This document shows, in pieces, positions 52,836 to 64,000 of a DNA stretch of 64,000 nucleotides. Origin of the DNA: Plasmodium brasilianum. Taxonomy: Eukaryota; Apicomplexa; Aconoidasida; Haemosporida; Plasmodiidae. The stretch's first letter is position 1. The number at the start of each line of letters is the position of its first letter. The notes below the pieces were generated by a model. That model did not search any database and was not told where the DNA came from. It was given only the letters and a program-made list of their open reading frames with translations. Both the position numbers and the translations under genes were made by a program. The stretch spans positions 62,001-126,000 of the forward strand of contig NC_090120.1 of NCBI RefSeq assembly GCF_023973825.1, written 5' to 3'.

Positions 52836-55800
52836 ATAAATTAAAAAAAAATGAATTGCATAAACATATAAATGCATTTGTTTATGAAAGGATTTTATTC
52901 ATTTTACTTTATTAGAAATATAATACATAAATCATTTATAATTTTTACAATAAAAAATAAAAATGTACTTCTTTCTCTAATAAATTGTCTATTATACTTA
53001 AATATATGATAAATATACAAAGAATAAACCTTGTTACAAAATTGTATATATATGTAATTTATAATGGCCTTTAATCTTTTGAAATGTTAAGCATTTTCCT
53101 ATGCTAATTTAAGTTGAAAATAAATATGTAATAGTAAGAATAGCTTATTAAATGTTCTTTAACATATAATTGTAGTAGTACTAGAATTATCTCACAAAAT
53201 AAGTATTTTAAATGACAGAAATAAAATGAAAATTAAAAGTGTAATTTATTTACGAAATGAAGTCTTATAAAATACATTATTTCCCTTTACAATTCTAATT
53301 TATTTTAAGCATTTCTTAAAACACTATTAATAATTCATAATATACATAACGTATTTATATTATATAATTATAATCTGCATTTTGCATTAAAATATTTAAC
53401 TAATAAGAATATTTAATTATTTAAGACAAATGGATACAAATATATATCTTTCACACAAAATATAATAAATATATTTACTAGAAATAGAAACTGCCCAAGT
53501 TCAAACATGTAGAATATTAACCGTTCTATTTACTTGCATTTGAATTTTATAAAAATATATATACACATTTTTTCATTTTTAACTTGATTTTCATTAGAAT
53601 ATAAAATAAATCATAAACACTATTATAAATTGATAAATATAGTATGATATAAAAATCAGCTATCTGATTACATACAAAGATATTTATTAATACAATAAAT
53701 TATTAATTATAGAGTTATTTAAAAAGTAGTCTATATTTTATTATTGTAGAAATGTTTTCTCTTTTTATATTAATTCTAACATATCTCTAAATTTGAAATA
53801 TTACTTTATTATGTAATACAATAATCTCCATTTAACATATAAACTTTAAAATATTAGTATTATTATATATGTATGCTCATAATAAATGCGTACTATGAAT
53901 TATTAGACATGAAGCAATATTTCAAATTAAGCCAAAAAATTTTCCTTTAAAAGTTAAAATTAATAATAACGAAATATTTTTCCTATATTTCTTACATCGT
54001 AAAAATATGTAGTGAATTATATTTAAAACATACTGTAATAATTCATGCAAAACCTATATTACGTTTAAAAAAAATTTATAACAATTATCTTTTTTCCATT
54101 GAAGAAATAATAATAATGATAAATTATTTTATTATGTTTTTTAATTATATATTTTCACAGATTTTATTCATTTCTGTTACAAGTTATATTAATGTAAGTA
54201 AATAATATTATATTATTTAAAACAAAGCCAAATCATTTTTTTAAAATAATATTATTTTTTTTTAGCTAAGTTTCAGCTGAAAAAATAACAAATCACAATT
54301 TACAATAAATATTAAATGTATGATAAGATTATTTTTTTAACATTTTAATTGTTTTCGAAATAAGAATCAATAATCAAATATATTTTTTATGAAATGTTCA
54401 GAATTAAATTCATAAGTATTATTATCTTCATTTTCGCATTCGATAATATATCGTAAAAAAAAAAAAAGAAGTATCAATACATCCATTAATGAGTTAAATT
54501 CATAAGTATACGTTAAATAGAAAAATTGAACATATTAACTTGAACGACCAAAATATTACACAAATTATAAAAAGTATTAAATACATTATAACATTTTAAT
54601 AGTGGTTATAATTAATATCAGTTAATGATGTTTTTCAACGATACTAAAATATTCATTCAGATTTCATAAGAAAAACATAAATAAAATGTAATTTTTACTA
54701 AAATCAATAAAAAAACTTTTTAACGAATATATATAATAAATAATAGAACTAAATTGTAATACTAGAACAACTGTGACTGTATTACTAATTAAATGTTTTA
54801 TAAAAATCCTATCAATAATATTATTTAAATAAATAGTAGTCTAAAATGCAAAAATAATTGTGTTAATAGAATATACCTTATAAAAAAAAAAAATAACATA
54901 AATAAAAGTATAGCAAAATATACTTAAAACATTATGCATAATATAAGTAATGTTAACTTTGACATATATTATATAGTAATTACAGTCTAATTTACTTATA
55001 TAATAATATTTAACTAGAAATCATTAATTTGAAAACTTTCATAATATTTTAGTAAATTAGAAGTTATAATAAAATTAAAAGAAAAATATCATATTTTTAA
55101 GGAAAAAGAAACATGTAATATAAATAAAAAGTAAAAAAAAAAATGAGATAAAATTAAATATACATTATTGTGTTAGTTATTTTGAAAAATTAAATAAGGT
55201 CATTGTATAATTAACAGAACTCGTAGAAAGAGAAATCCATTGAGTTTATATATATAATATGGATAGTACCTTATACCATATTTTTATTCCAAAATGTTTT
55301 AAGATATTATGTGATTATATGGAACATGCCTTATGTGAATATACTTAAAATAAATGTTTACTTTTTAAAAAAATTACATACAAAAAAATGAAAAGAATTT
55401 TTTATAATAATTCTATAATATTTTTGGATTAATATTTTTTTAAATAATACAAGATGTATGAATGAGATATAAAACTGTTCCGAATTTCACAATAGCATGA
55501 CAATTCTTTTCATATCTATTTTATGTCATGAACATAATAAATACAGCATTGTACATATTTTAAAACTCCAGTTTATATAATATGCGTTCACCTTAATACT
55601 GTATTATACAATATTATTTTTATTATTATAAAAATATAACAGTGTTCAATCTATCCTTTTTTAAAATATTTTTTACTACATAAATTTATGTATTATTTTG
55701 TTTTTTATATTTACGTGTTTTTAATAATTTTATAAGCAAAAACATATATATTATTTAAGGAAAAACTTATAGCGAATGAAAAAAAAAAGAGGGAAATTAA

Positions 55801-56527
55801 AATAATATTTTATATAATGTATAGAAATTCAAGGAATCATTATATTATAATGAATTCATGAGTGATACTTTAAGTAGTATAATTACAATTGTTAAAATGT
55901 TCCTAGTAATAATTATTTTTTTATATAAGTTAAAACCAATTATTTTTTATCATTTACATATATATTCCTTCATTTTTATTTTGTCACACTTATATAAAAA
56001 AAATTTTATAATACATTGCCATCCAGAAGATATTCTATAGGATAATTATAGAAAAATAGTACTAAAAAAAAATCCATATAATTGTTAATACTGTAAAAAT
56101 AATTATTATGCGGAAAATTATATATAGACATTATATTTAATAGACAAAATGCATAAATGCATATATTAAAAGACAAAAATAACAAAAATTTGTATTATGT
56201 AACTTATTAATAGAATAGATAAAATATTTACCAATAATATATTCACTTTTAATACTTTAGTTTTGACAACATAAGTGTAATCTCATTATTCATTTTATTT
56301 TTTTGAAAATTAATATTTAATATTTTATTAGATGTTAGAGCTGTTACGGAACATTAATCCTTAACAAGAATTATCTCATAATTCGTTCTAACAAATATTT
56401 ATTTATTTTAGAAAATTCGTATGACAATATACGTAAAAAATCATTAATGTTTATGTCTTTTTATATATGGATAATTAAATACTTACTGTGATAACATATT
56501 CTTTTTTATCAATTTTCTCAAGCAAAG
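52836..56527. other. Intergenic stretch upstream of the PIR gene
   Basis: About 3.7 kb with no gene I can support. A plus-strand frame at 55858-56040 is mostly hydrophobic low-complexity sequence without a family match and is not called. Confidence 0.5.
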
Positions 56528-58285
56528 ATGTCAACTTCATATGATAGTTCATGGGTATATGTTAATTTATAATTAAATATATTATTAATATTTTATAGTA
56601 TAATACTATATTCTAAAAAAGCATATTTTAAAACACTTCTACAGAAAGTTATTATAGATCTACATATAATTCAATATGTTTTATTAATTTTCAGGATAAT
56701 ATTTTAGTAGGATCACTTTCATATAATATATATAATTCATTCAGTAATGAAGTTATAGGTACAAATTACGACAAGTACTGCAATATATTTAACAATTCAC
56801 ATGGTAGTGATGACAATGAGGATTATAATCTCTGTAAAAAAATTGCAAGAAATGTAGATATATTATCTAATTACCTTAACAAAATTGAGTACACTTCTCT
56901 TTGTTCACATTATAGATACTGGGCATATCATAATATAAAAAACGTTTTAGGAGAAAATACTGATAATGAGAAAGCCAAAAACATAATTCGTAAATTAAAA
57001 CAAGCTCAGAATAGTATAGATGAGGCTTACTACTCATATTATTGCCAATATAACCTTAAAGATAATATTTCACAACGATTAAAAGAGAAGTTAAAAGAAA
57101 AACATTTGCACGATTATTTCAATAATTATGATAGTATTAAAAAATCTGAAACTTGTAAATCTGTTGAACAGAACGAATATGAAAAATATCTTAATTATAT
57201 TATTAATTTATATGAAAACTTTAGGTCAGAGAAGGACTGTTGTAACGGAGTTTGGCAGTATGATTGCTTTGATTATTTCAAATGTGCTGATGAATTTGAT
57301 CCTAGCAAACTCTTATCTGCATTAATATCTAATGGCATTAAAAACTGCGATAACTTAAAAGTACTTGAAAAATCATTAACATTTGATAATTCATTGAATT
57401 CTGGTAGTTCCCAAGAAGATTTTAAAAATTCAATTTATCTCGTTAAGTGTACAGATATTACAAATGATAGACTTAGTGATAACGAACTCATAGGAAGTAA
57501 AATTAAATGTCAAGTTCTTCCATTATCTACTGCGTCTCTTAATAATCCTTCTTCATCATTTAATCACCGCCCGCCTGATCATGTTCCTTTTACTATTGAT
57601 GGACATACAGAAACTCCTGTATCTATCGAATTAAGACGTGATAACGAAGTTTCAAGTGGAAGCTCAAAATCACAAAGTCATTTATCCAATTCAGATACAT
57701 TAGATGTAATTAAAGATAACAGTGCTGAAAAAGGTACTCTGTGTGAAGATCCACAATTAGCAAGAGATAAATCAGGAACCTTTATAGAACCAGATGTACG
57801 TAAAACTAAAATTATTGAAGTAAAATTGGATACATATGCTCCAGGAAAAACAGTTAGAATCAGAATAAAGAGTAATACTGATTCCTCTCATATTTCATAT
57901 AATAATACTAACATGTTCAAAAACAAATTTTTTCGCGGTGGAATCTCATTTACTCTGATAGTGGGAATAATATTCACTATTTTCCTTTTTTATAAAGTAA
58001 ATGAACGTTCCTCAATAAAATCAGAAAATATATTAATTTACTATATTTAATTTCCATAAAATTTCATAATTACAAATAAAATATATTCATTATATTTATT
58101 ATTATTCATTTTTATAATAGTTTACTCCTTTTGGAAGATGTTTTCATAAAAATGTATCAAGGAAAAAAAGAATTAACGATTATTATGATGATCCGTATAT
58201 GCGGCAGTTTATTATCCGAGCTCCAAAATATGGCAGAAGAAGAAAAGGGAATAGAGGATTACAATTCTCTTATTATTCTAGGTAA
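56528..58285 (+). CDS. PIR: PIR family protein, apparently intact
   Basis: Three exons: 56528-56554 (MSTSYDSSW), 56695-57996 and 58121-58285. Introns are GTATAT...TTTTCAG and GTAAAT...TAATAG, all at codon boundaries; 497 aa. Exon 2 opens DNILVGSLSYNIYNSF. It shows the PIR cysteine and aromatic pattern: YDKYCNIF, DYNLCKKIARNVDILSNYL, SLCSHYRYWAYHNIKNVL, HLHDYFNNYDSIKKSETCK, KYLNYIINLYENF, KDCCNGVWQYDCFDYFKCAD. A Ser-rich spacer leads to the membrane segment (GISFTLIVGIIFTIFLFYK). Exon 3 is the cytoplasmic tail starting FTPFGRCFHK, basic, ending FSYYSR. PIR proteins are a variant multigene family of infected-cell antigens in Plasmodium (vir in P. vivax); individual functions are mostly unknown. 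No stop or frameshift found. Confidence 0.92.
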
Positions 58286-59167
58286 AATATTGTTTAATGA
58301 CTTCAAATAAAATGAAAAATGATTTAAAAAATGCATACTGAGGAGTGAACATAAGTCCGTGATACTCACACTTATACATAGTAAGAGAAAAAATAAAAAA
58401 AAATGAAATATATTCAAATAATACATAAAATAAATCTACTAAGCATACAATGAGTAAGTGAAGAATTTTCCAACCATAGTAATTATACATAATTATAACT
58501 CTGTAGTAGGATATATAAACTGAAAAAACAATTAAATACAGAAAATTTGTATATAACATGATACACATAAAAATATACGATAATACATATAGTTAACAAA
58601 GAAATAGTAAATATTGACTCATATATAATAATTAAAAAAAAAATTATATAACACATGTTAAAGTAATATATATATTAGTAAAATTTGAAAATATAAAATG
58701 TATTTTTACATATAAACACAAATTCAAAAATTATTATTCTGTATTTAACTATATAAAAAGCTCATTTTAAAAGAAAAGTAAAATATTAAAAAACAACTGC
58801 TTACATAAATATCAAGAAAATTTAATAATCAGTAAAGACTAAAATTTGTCTAATCTAAGGAAAAACAAAGATATCTTTGTTAAATTTACATGGAAATATT
58901 TTATTACAGAAAATAACTATTTTTAGGAATTATGTTAGTATTTTTAAATTTCTTTTTATACTTAATTTTTTATTTAAAGTTAATAAATAAAATTCATTAA
59001 TTTATTTTATTATTTTTTTTTATATAATAATTTAAATATATTTTATAAGTCTTTTTCTATAGTTCCGTGTTATTTTTATACGTTTTATTATAGAGCGTAT
59101 GCTTTTTTAATATAATATATTTTATTCAAAAATATATATTATAAAATAAAATTATATATTATTAAGG
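58286..59167. other. Intergenic stretch between PIR and the tryptophan-rich relic
   Basis: Probably the PIR 3' UTR, then the promoter side of the relic. A minus-strand open frame at 58278-58568 overlaps the PIR stop codon, is hydrophobic and lacks any family feature; not called. Confidence 0.5.
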
Positions 59168-60150
59168 ATGAAATCAATATTCCTTTTTGTATCAGTTTCT
59201 TCTGTTATATTTAAATTATATTCCGCCACTGAAAATGGCAATGGTTACTTTAGGGTGGTAGAATAAAATATTTTAAATAAATAAATTTAGGTTTTAGTTA
59301 ATTATATTTAAAAACTTTATTACTAAAAAAACTATGCTTTTTTTTAAATATTTTATTTAGATATTTACTGCAAAAACAAAGCCTCCACTTTGTAAATCTT
59401 ATAATGGTTCTGAATATATACCAAAATTCTATTTAAGACAAAAGATATGTGAATTTAGAAAATTAGTATAAAATAAAAATGATAAATGGAAATTAAGGTT
59501 AAAGAAACAGAAAAAAGAAATGATAAAAGATTTTAAACAGGAAAGGGATTCTTAGTTTAGAATCAGAAAGCAGAAATTGAATAATTTTTTTGTACAACTT
59601 CGAGGAAAAATGGTTATATTATGTTATTGATATTAAAGAAGATTTTCAATCAAATCTTTATGATGTATTCTCTAAATGCATTGACAATAAATGGATGGAA
59701 TGGTTTAAACCACATATAATAGATTATATATTATCAAATTTTGAAAGGATATTCAATGAAAATATGTCCTTCTACAATAAAATTGTGATATCTATATTAA
59801 TGAATTGAAATGAAAAGAAGAAATATAAATGGGATTCATTTCTGCATAGGTTATACGAATTTAATTGCTGGACACGCTGGTTTAAAAAATTATTATTTGG
59901 AGATCTAGATATTTATATAAAAGTTGCAATGTATCGACAATGGTACTAAAAAATGAGAAATGAAGAGTATTTATGGAACCTTTTAATTAAGCATATTAAT
60001 AAAAAATATATAGATGACATAAACACGACGGTGAAGAAGCGGTATAAAGAAACTATTCCAGACTATAACAATCGGATAATATCCTTTTATATAAATTGGA
60101 TAAAAAATAAACAATGAAAAGGATGGATTAAAAAAAAGATAAGGAAATAG
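59168..60150 (+). pseudogene. Tryptophan-rich antigen-like pseudogene
   Basis: Exon 1 (59168-59254) encodes a signal peptide, MKSIFLFVSVSSVIFKLYSA. Exon 2 begins after TTTAG at 59360. It reads IFTAKTKPPLCKSYNGSEY, then stops after FRKLV and after KQERDS. The frame changes just before 59590, and EEKWLYYVIDIKEDF, NKWMEWFKPHIIDYIL, a stop (59806), NCWTRWFKKLL, YRQWY, a stop (59947), EYLWNLLIKHINKKY, ISFYINWIKNK, a stop (60115), KGWIKKKIRK and a stop (60148) follow. A two-exon gene with a signal peptide and spaced tryptophans is the layout of the Plasmodium tryptophan-rich antigens (Pv-fam-a/TRAg), exported or merozoite-associated proteins. At least six in-frame stops and a frameshift show it is dead. 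The exact subfamily is uncertain. Confidence 0.6.
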
Positions 60151-61769
60151 ACTAATGAATATAAATAATAAATATTATAGTAAAATGAGAGGAATGAAAT
60201 TACAATATTTTCATCTACTTAATATCCAACATAGATATTTCATCATGTATAAATTAAGACTAGTAGACAGACAAATATATATAATAAAAAACATATAAAA
60301 AACAGATAAATAAATTAACTATTTTTTATTATACATTCATGTGAAATTAATATATTATATTTTTCATAAAATATGAAGATATTTATTGAAAAAAAACTAT
60401 ATATATAAAATTAAATTGGATTAATGAAAAAAAATACTGAAGTGAGCAGTGTTGACATTAGAAAACTCATATTAACTCAAAACATAGAATAATTATATAA
60501 TGGTGACCGTAAACTTCCTTTTATATAAAAAAAAAATCAGAATATATTTTTAAATTTATCCGCATTTATATTATTTTTTATTATAGAATTTATTTAATTT
60601 ATGAAAAATGTTATATTTTAAAAAGGTGCTTTTTTTTTATTCTTGTAATTTATAATAATAAATTATTATTTAATATCATATATATCATTATATATTTTTA
60701 TTAGAAAGATAGTTCTTAGTTATTATTACATTTAATTATATATATCATAATAATACCTCTGTAATTAGGGTGTCTAATATAATTAAATATTTTTTAAAAA
60801 ATTTATTAATGATAATATTAACAATTCAATCCCCAGTTAAACATAGGTACAAAGCATAAAATTCCTCATTTGAGTAATTCTTTTTTGTCCCCTTTATATT
60901 ATTTAATAATTCAGTAAAAAGTGTACTTTTTTAACCACATAGCATGAAATGCGTTTTTTTAATTTGTAATAATATAGATATAAAATTATCCTTAATTTAT
61001 TGGATTAATGGTTATTATATATTTAATAATTAAATAAAAAATAATAATCATTTTTAATCATAATGTTTAACATTACCCTATTTAATAATCTTATGCAAAA
61101 ATATATATATATATATATGTATTTTTTATATTATTTTATATGTTATAAAATGAACGGATAACACGCTATATGTGTAACCATTAATATAATAAATTTAAAT
61201 TTTTAAATACATTCTAGTGCTTTTTTATATTTATTTTATTCTTTATTCTTTCAAGTGATAGTTTTCAAATTAATTTTTTTTTTTTTCCTTCTATAATTAT
61301 ATTGACATATTACCTTAAATTTTATTATTTCTCTTTTCTTTTATTTTTTCTAAGTATTCTTTTAAAAATATATTTCATTGTATTACCATTTTCCAAACAT
61401 ATATATATTTTTTGTATTTTCTTTACTTTTTTAATAACTAAAAATAAAATACACTAATTTTCCCTTTATTTTTTCATTTTCCAATATATACTGTAACGCA
61501 ATATTTCATATTAACGAAAAATAAAAAATTGCATAATTTAATATATAAATAAATATATGTTCACGGACAAAATGTATATATCATTAATTCACATATACAT
61601 GTGCTACACATTATGAATATTAAAAGTGGAAATGTTGGCGTGTTATGAAAATGACACGAAATGATATCTTTTATATATTAATATAAAAAAATTGTCGTTA
61701 AGGGGAGAAATCATTCATTAATAAGAGAAAAAGTAAAAAAAGCAAGTACATAATTTACAAAAATTGTAC
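60151..61769. other. AT-rich intergenic stretch with T-rich part
   Basis: No gene supported. About 61200-61480 is unusually T-rich on the plus strand (many runs of T with scattered C), which would be an A-rich transcript leader or promoter if a minus-strand gene exists nearby. Otherwise simple sequence. Confidence 0.5.
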
Positions 61770-62018
61770 TTACTTATATATATTTTGAGCGTAGAGATGA
61801 AAAGGAAAATGGATAAACCCCTTTATTTTAATTAATGGAAATATTTGTTTGTTCAGAAAATTGTAAATAATTAACAATGGAATTAACAGCCCCATTAATA
61901 AAAGGTTATAATTTAGAAAGAATACATAGATAAAACAAACAACGATATATCTAACAATAAATATTAAAATATTTATATAATTTTCCTCTATATAACTACT
62001 GCAGTTAGTACATTTCAT
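61770..62018 (-). CDS. Hypothetical hydrophobic ORF, possibly a first exon
   Basis: ATG-started frame of 82 residues, opening MKCTNCSSYIEENYINILIF. Two strongly hydrophobic stretches follow (YIVVCFIYVFFL and LLLMGLLIPLLIIYNFL), then IKIKGFIHFPFHLYAQNIYK. The DNA is less AT-biased than the surroundings. Its end contains ATAA|GTAAGT, a consensus-like splice donor, so it may continue in another exon at lower coordinates, but I could not find one. I do not recognise a family. It may be a chance open frame. Confidence 0.25.
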   Translation of the reverse strand: MKCTNCSSYIEENYINILIFIVRYIVVCFIYVFFLNYNLLLMGLLIPLLIIYNFLNKQIFPLIKIKGFIHFPFHLYAQNIYK

Positions 62019-64000
62019 TGGTTCATTATTTAGGCTTTATTCTTACTATCCTATGCTTACGTTTCAGATTTTACAAAATAATAACATACAGATTAGAAGC
62101 AATGGCATGGAACCTAGAAACAAATGTCATTTAATCATATTGTTTATTATATATATATCAAAAAAAAATTTAACGTATTAAAACAAGTTATTATATAACT
62201 AAAACAATTTTAAAATAATTGGTTTTATATTAGCATTTTAATAAAATTTGCATAATTAAAGATAAATATCATAGCTATTTAGTAGACACTAAAATAAGCA
62301 TATGATTCTCATTATAATAATAGGGTAATAGAATAATGCTATCCAAAATCTCATCAAAAAAAAAAAAAAATTAACTAAATTACTTAAAAAAACAAAAGGT
62401 GCAAGTTATGTTATCTATAAAATAAGCATTTCATTATTTTTAATTCAACAATTGTTCTACATTACATATATCAAAAATATAGTATATATAATATAGATAT
62501 TATGGAAATATTAAAGTAATAGCAAAGAAAATATCGGGAAATGAAATATAATTTTTGGAATATCTAAGCCAAAATAAATAAATAATATTTGTATCATTGG
62601 AAAAATATAGGTAATCTATGAAGTGCATATACATGTATTAAATATCTATCATTTCAAATGCTTGGATATATATCTTGTTCCATAAATATACATCCATTGA
62701 AGTAATAAATACAATAAAATAATATAATTGATAAAATATTTTTTGAGTATTAACCATTAATGTGTTTAATGTAAACATAAAATATAATATATTTGACTAG
62801 TATATATTTTATAAAAAAATTTTATAAAAAATATTCTCATACCATTGTTAATTTGAAATCTTTAATTATATAGTCTCATTTGACTTTCTCCAATTATTAA
62901 TAAAATTAAGATACATTATTATTTTAAAACATTAATTCAATAGGTATACAACAAAATACCATCAATTTAACAAAATGATTTTATTACTTTAAAAAATATA
63001 CTTAGAATTAAACAGAACTACTTTTATGTATATTTTCAGTATCAATCTTATATATATGTTATACACATCAATATTGTCATTTAATGAAAAAATTTTATAT
63101 TCTTCTAATAGATATTACAATCTTTATTATAACATTGTAAACAAATAAAAATGTCATATATTAATATCTGATTAAAACTAATTCAAAATTTTAATATTTT
63201 AATGATATAAAAAATAAAAACCATATAAAATATATACATATATTTTCATTATAATATACATTAAAATAATTCCTACAAAATGAAATTATCTGTACAACTA
63301 GGTACAGTAATAATATAATAAATGTCCTTATCTCTTAAATTAATTGTAATTATTTAAAATACTCAAGTTATTATGTTGTCATTAATATTTTTTTATTAAA
63401 AAAGTTATTTTTCTACTATATATTTATAATTTCACATTTACAAAATGAAAACAAATATAAACTTCTTTTAAAAAGTGGCATACATTGAATTTTTTCTTTA
63501 ACAGACTTATCACGAAACATATTTTATAGGATAAATAATAAGTATTTTTCTACAAAAAATACATAAATATATATTAATAATACAAAATACATTCACTTCG
63601 TTTCATTAAATACTAAACAGGATATATTTATTTTAAACTTAAAATAATATGACATTTTTTTAATATTATGAATAAATATTAAATTTATACAGAATAAACA
63701 CAAAAAATTTAATGTACGATATCCTATATTTAAAATATTCACTAACAATATCAATAATATTACATGAATTGTCCTATTATATATTCATATAAACCCCCCT
63801 ATGTTCCTATAAATCTATTTCAATACAAATATATATATTTGTAATCATACAATTTGGTCAAGTTCACACAGTAACTTAATATATAACATAACAAAACGTT
63901 AAAACATACAAATTAAAGTATAAGAACATATTATTTTCAATCGCATATTAAAATTATAACATTTAGATAAATGCACTAATAAAATTTGTTCAGCGGTTGG
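62019..64000. other. AT-rich intergenic stretch to the window end
   Basis: No gene seen on either strand. Simple AT-rich sequence, with a run of A at about 62357-62370. Confidence 0.55.

Noticed and set aside
57128..57325. Plus-strand open frame of 65 codons
   Set aside because: Out-of-frame shadow inside PIR exon 2.
58278..58568. Minus-strand open frame of 96 codons next to PIR
   Set aside because: Hydrophobic, Tyr/Phe/Ile-rich composition expected from AT-rich 3' UTR; overlaps the PIR stop; no family match.
1..64000. Telomere repeats, tRNA, rRNA, CRISPR or transposon ends
   Set aside because: I looked for heptamer telomere arrays, regularly spaced repeats and structured RNA and saw none; short AT inverted repeats are expected by chance at this composition.

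Overview
This is an extremely AT-rich eukaryotic window (my visual estimate is above 80 % A+T, not computed). It reads as a subtelomeric region of a malaria parasite. Genes are short, sparse and mostly multi-exon, with AT-rich introns bounded by GT...AG. Recognisable families are fam-l/fam-m two-exon exported membrane proteins (PF12420-type), one STP1, PIR genes, and a tryptophan-rich relic. The fam-l/fam-m expansion is known from Plasmodium malariae and its close relatives, so P. malariae is the best guess. No telomere repeat, rRNA, tRNA or CRISPR array was seen.

Layout. Six fam-l/fam-m genes all lie on the minus strand: 1971-2948, 13292-14308, 19103-19997, 36608-37489, 39996-41015 and 44948-45795. 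Three sequence types are visible. Type A ends in a YHKKVKKY-type tail (1971, 13292, 39996). Type B has an HFHFEKKW...NNEKY signature (19103, 36608). Type C is a single divergent copy (44948). Types A and B sit next to each other twice (13292/19103 and 36608/39996), matching the doublet habit described for this family. I cannot say with certainty which type is called fam-l and which fam-m. Doublets usually face the telomere, so the telomere is probably off the low-coordinate end.

On the plus strand are an apparently intact four-exon STP1 gene (26185-28677) and an apparently intact three-exon PIR gene (56528-58285). Decayed copies surround them: a PIR pseudogene at 32891-33872, a minus-strand PIR pseudogene at about 51640-52835, a probable PIR fragment at about 22240-22800, an STP1-like remnant at about 34908-35405, and a tryptophan-rich two-exon pseudogene at 59168-60150.

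The space between genes is not featureless. The 5' flanks of three fam genes are diverged copies of one block of several kilobases (about 2949-7160, 41016-44400 and 45796-49960), each carrying a decayed antisense-oriented coding remnant. Five of the six fam genes share a short 'agaatata' element about 330-400 bp upstream of their start codon. A less AT-biased island (about 8150-11220) stands apart from the rest.

Together these are host-interface gene families: proteins exported to the red cell or displayed on its surface. The window shows their gene birth, doubling and decay in one place. Exon joins were inferred by eye from reading frame, GT...AG sites and family resemblance; none was tested against transcripts.
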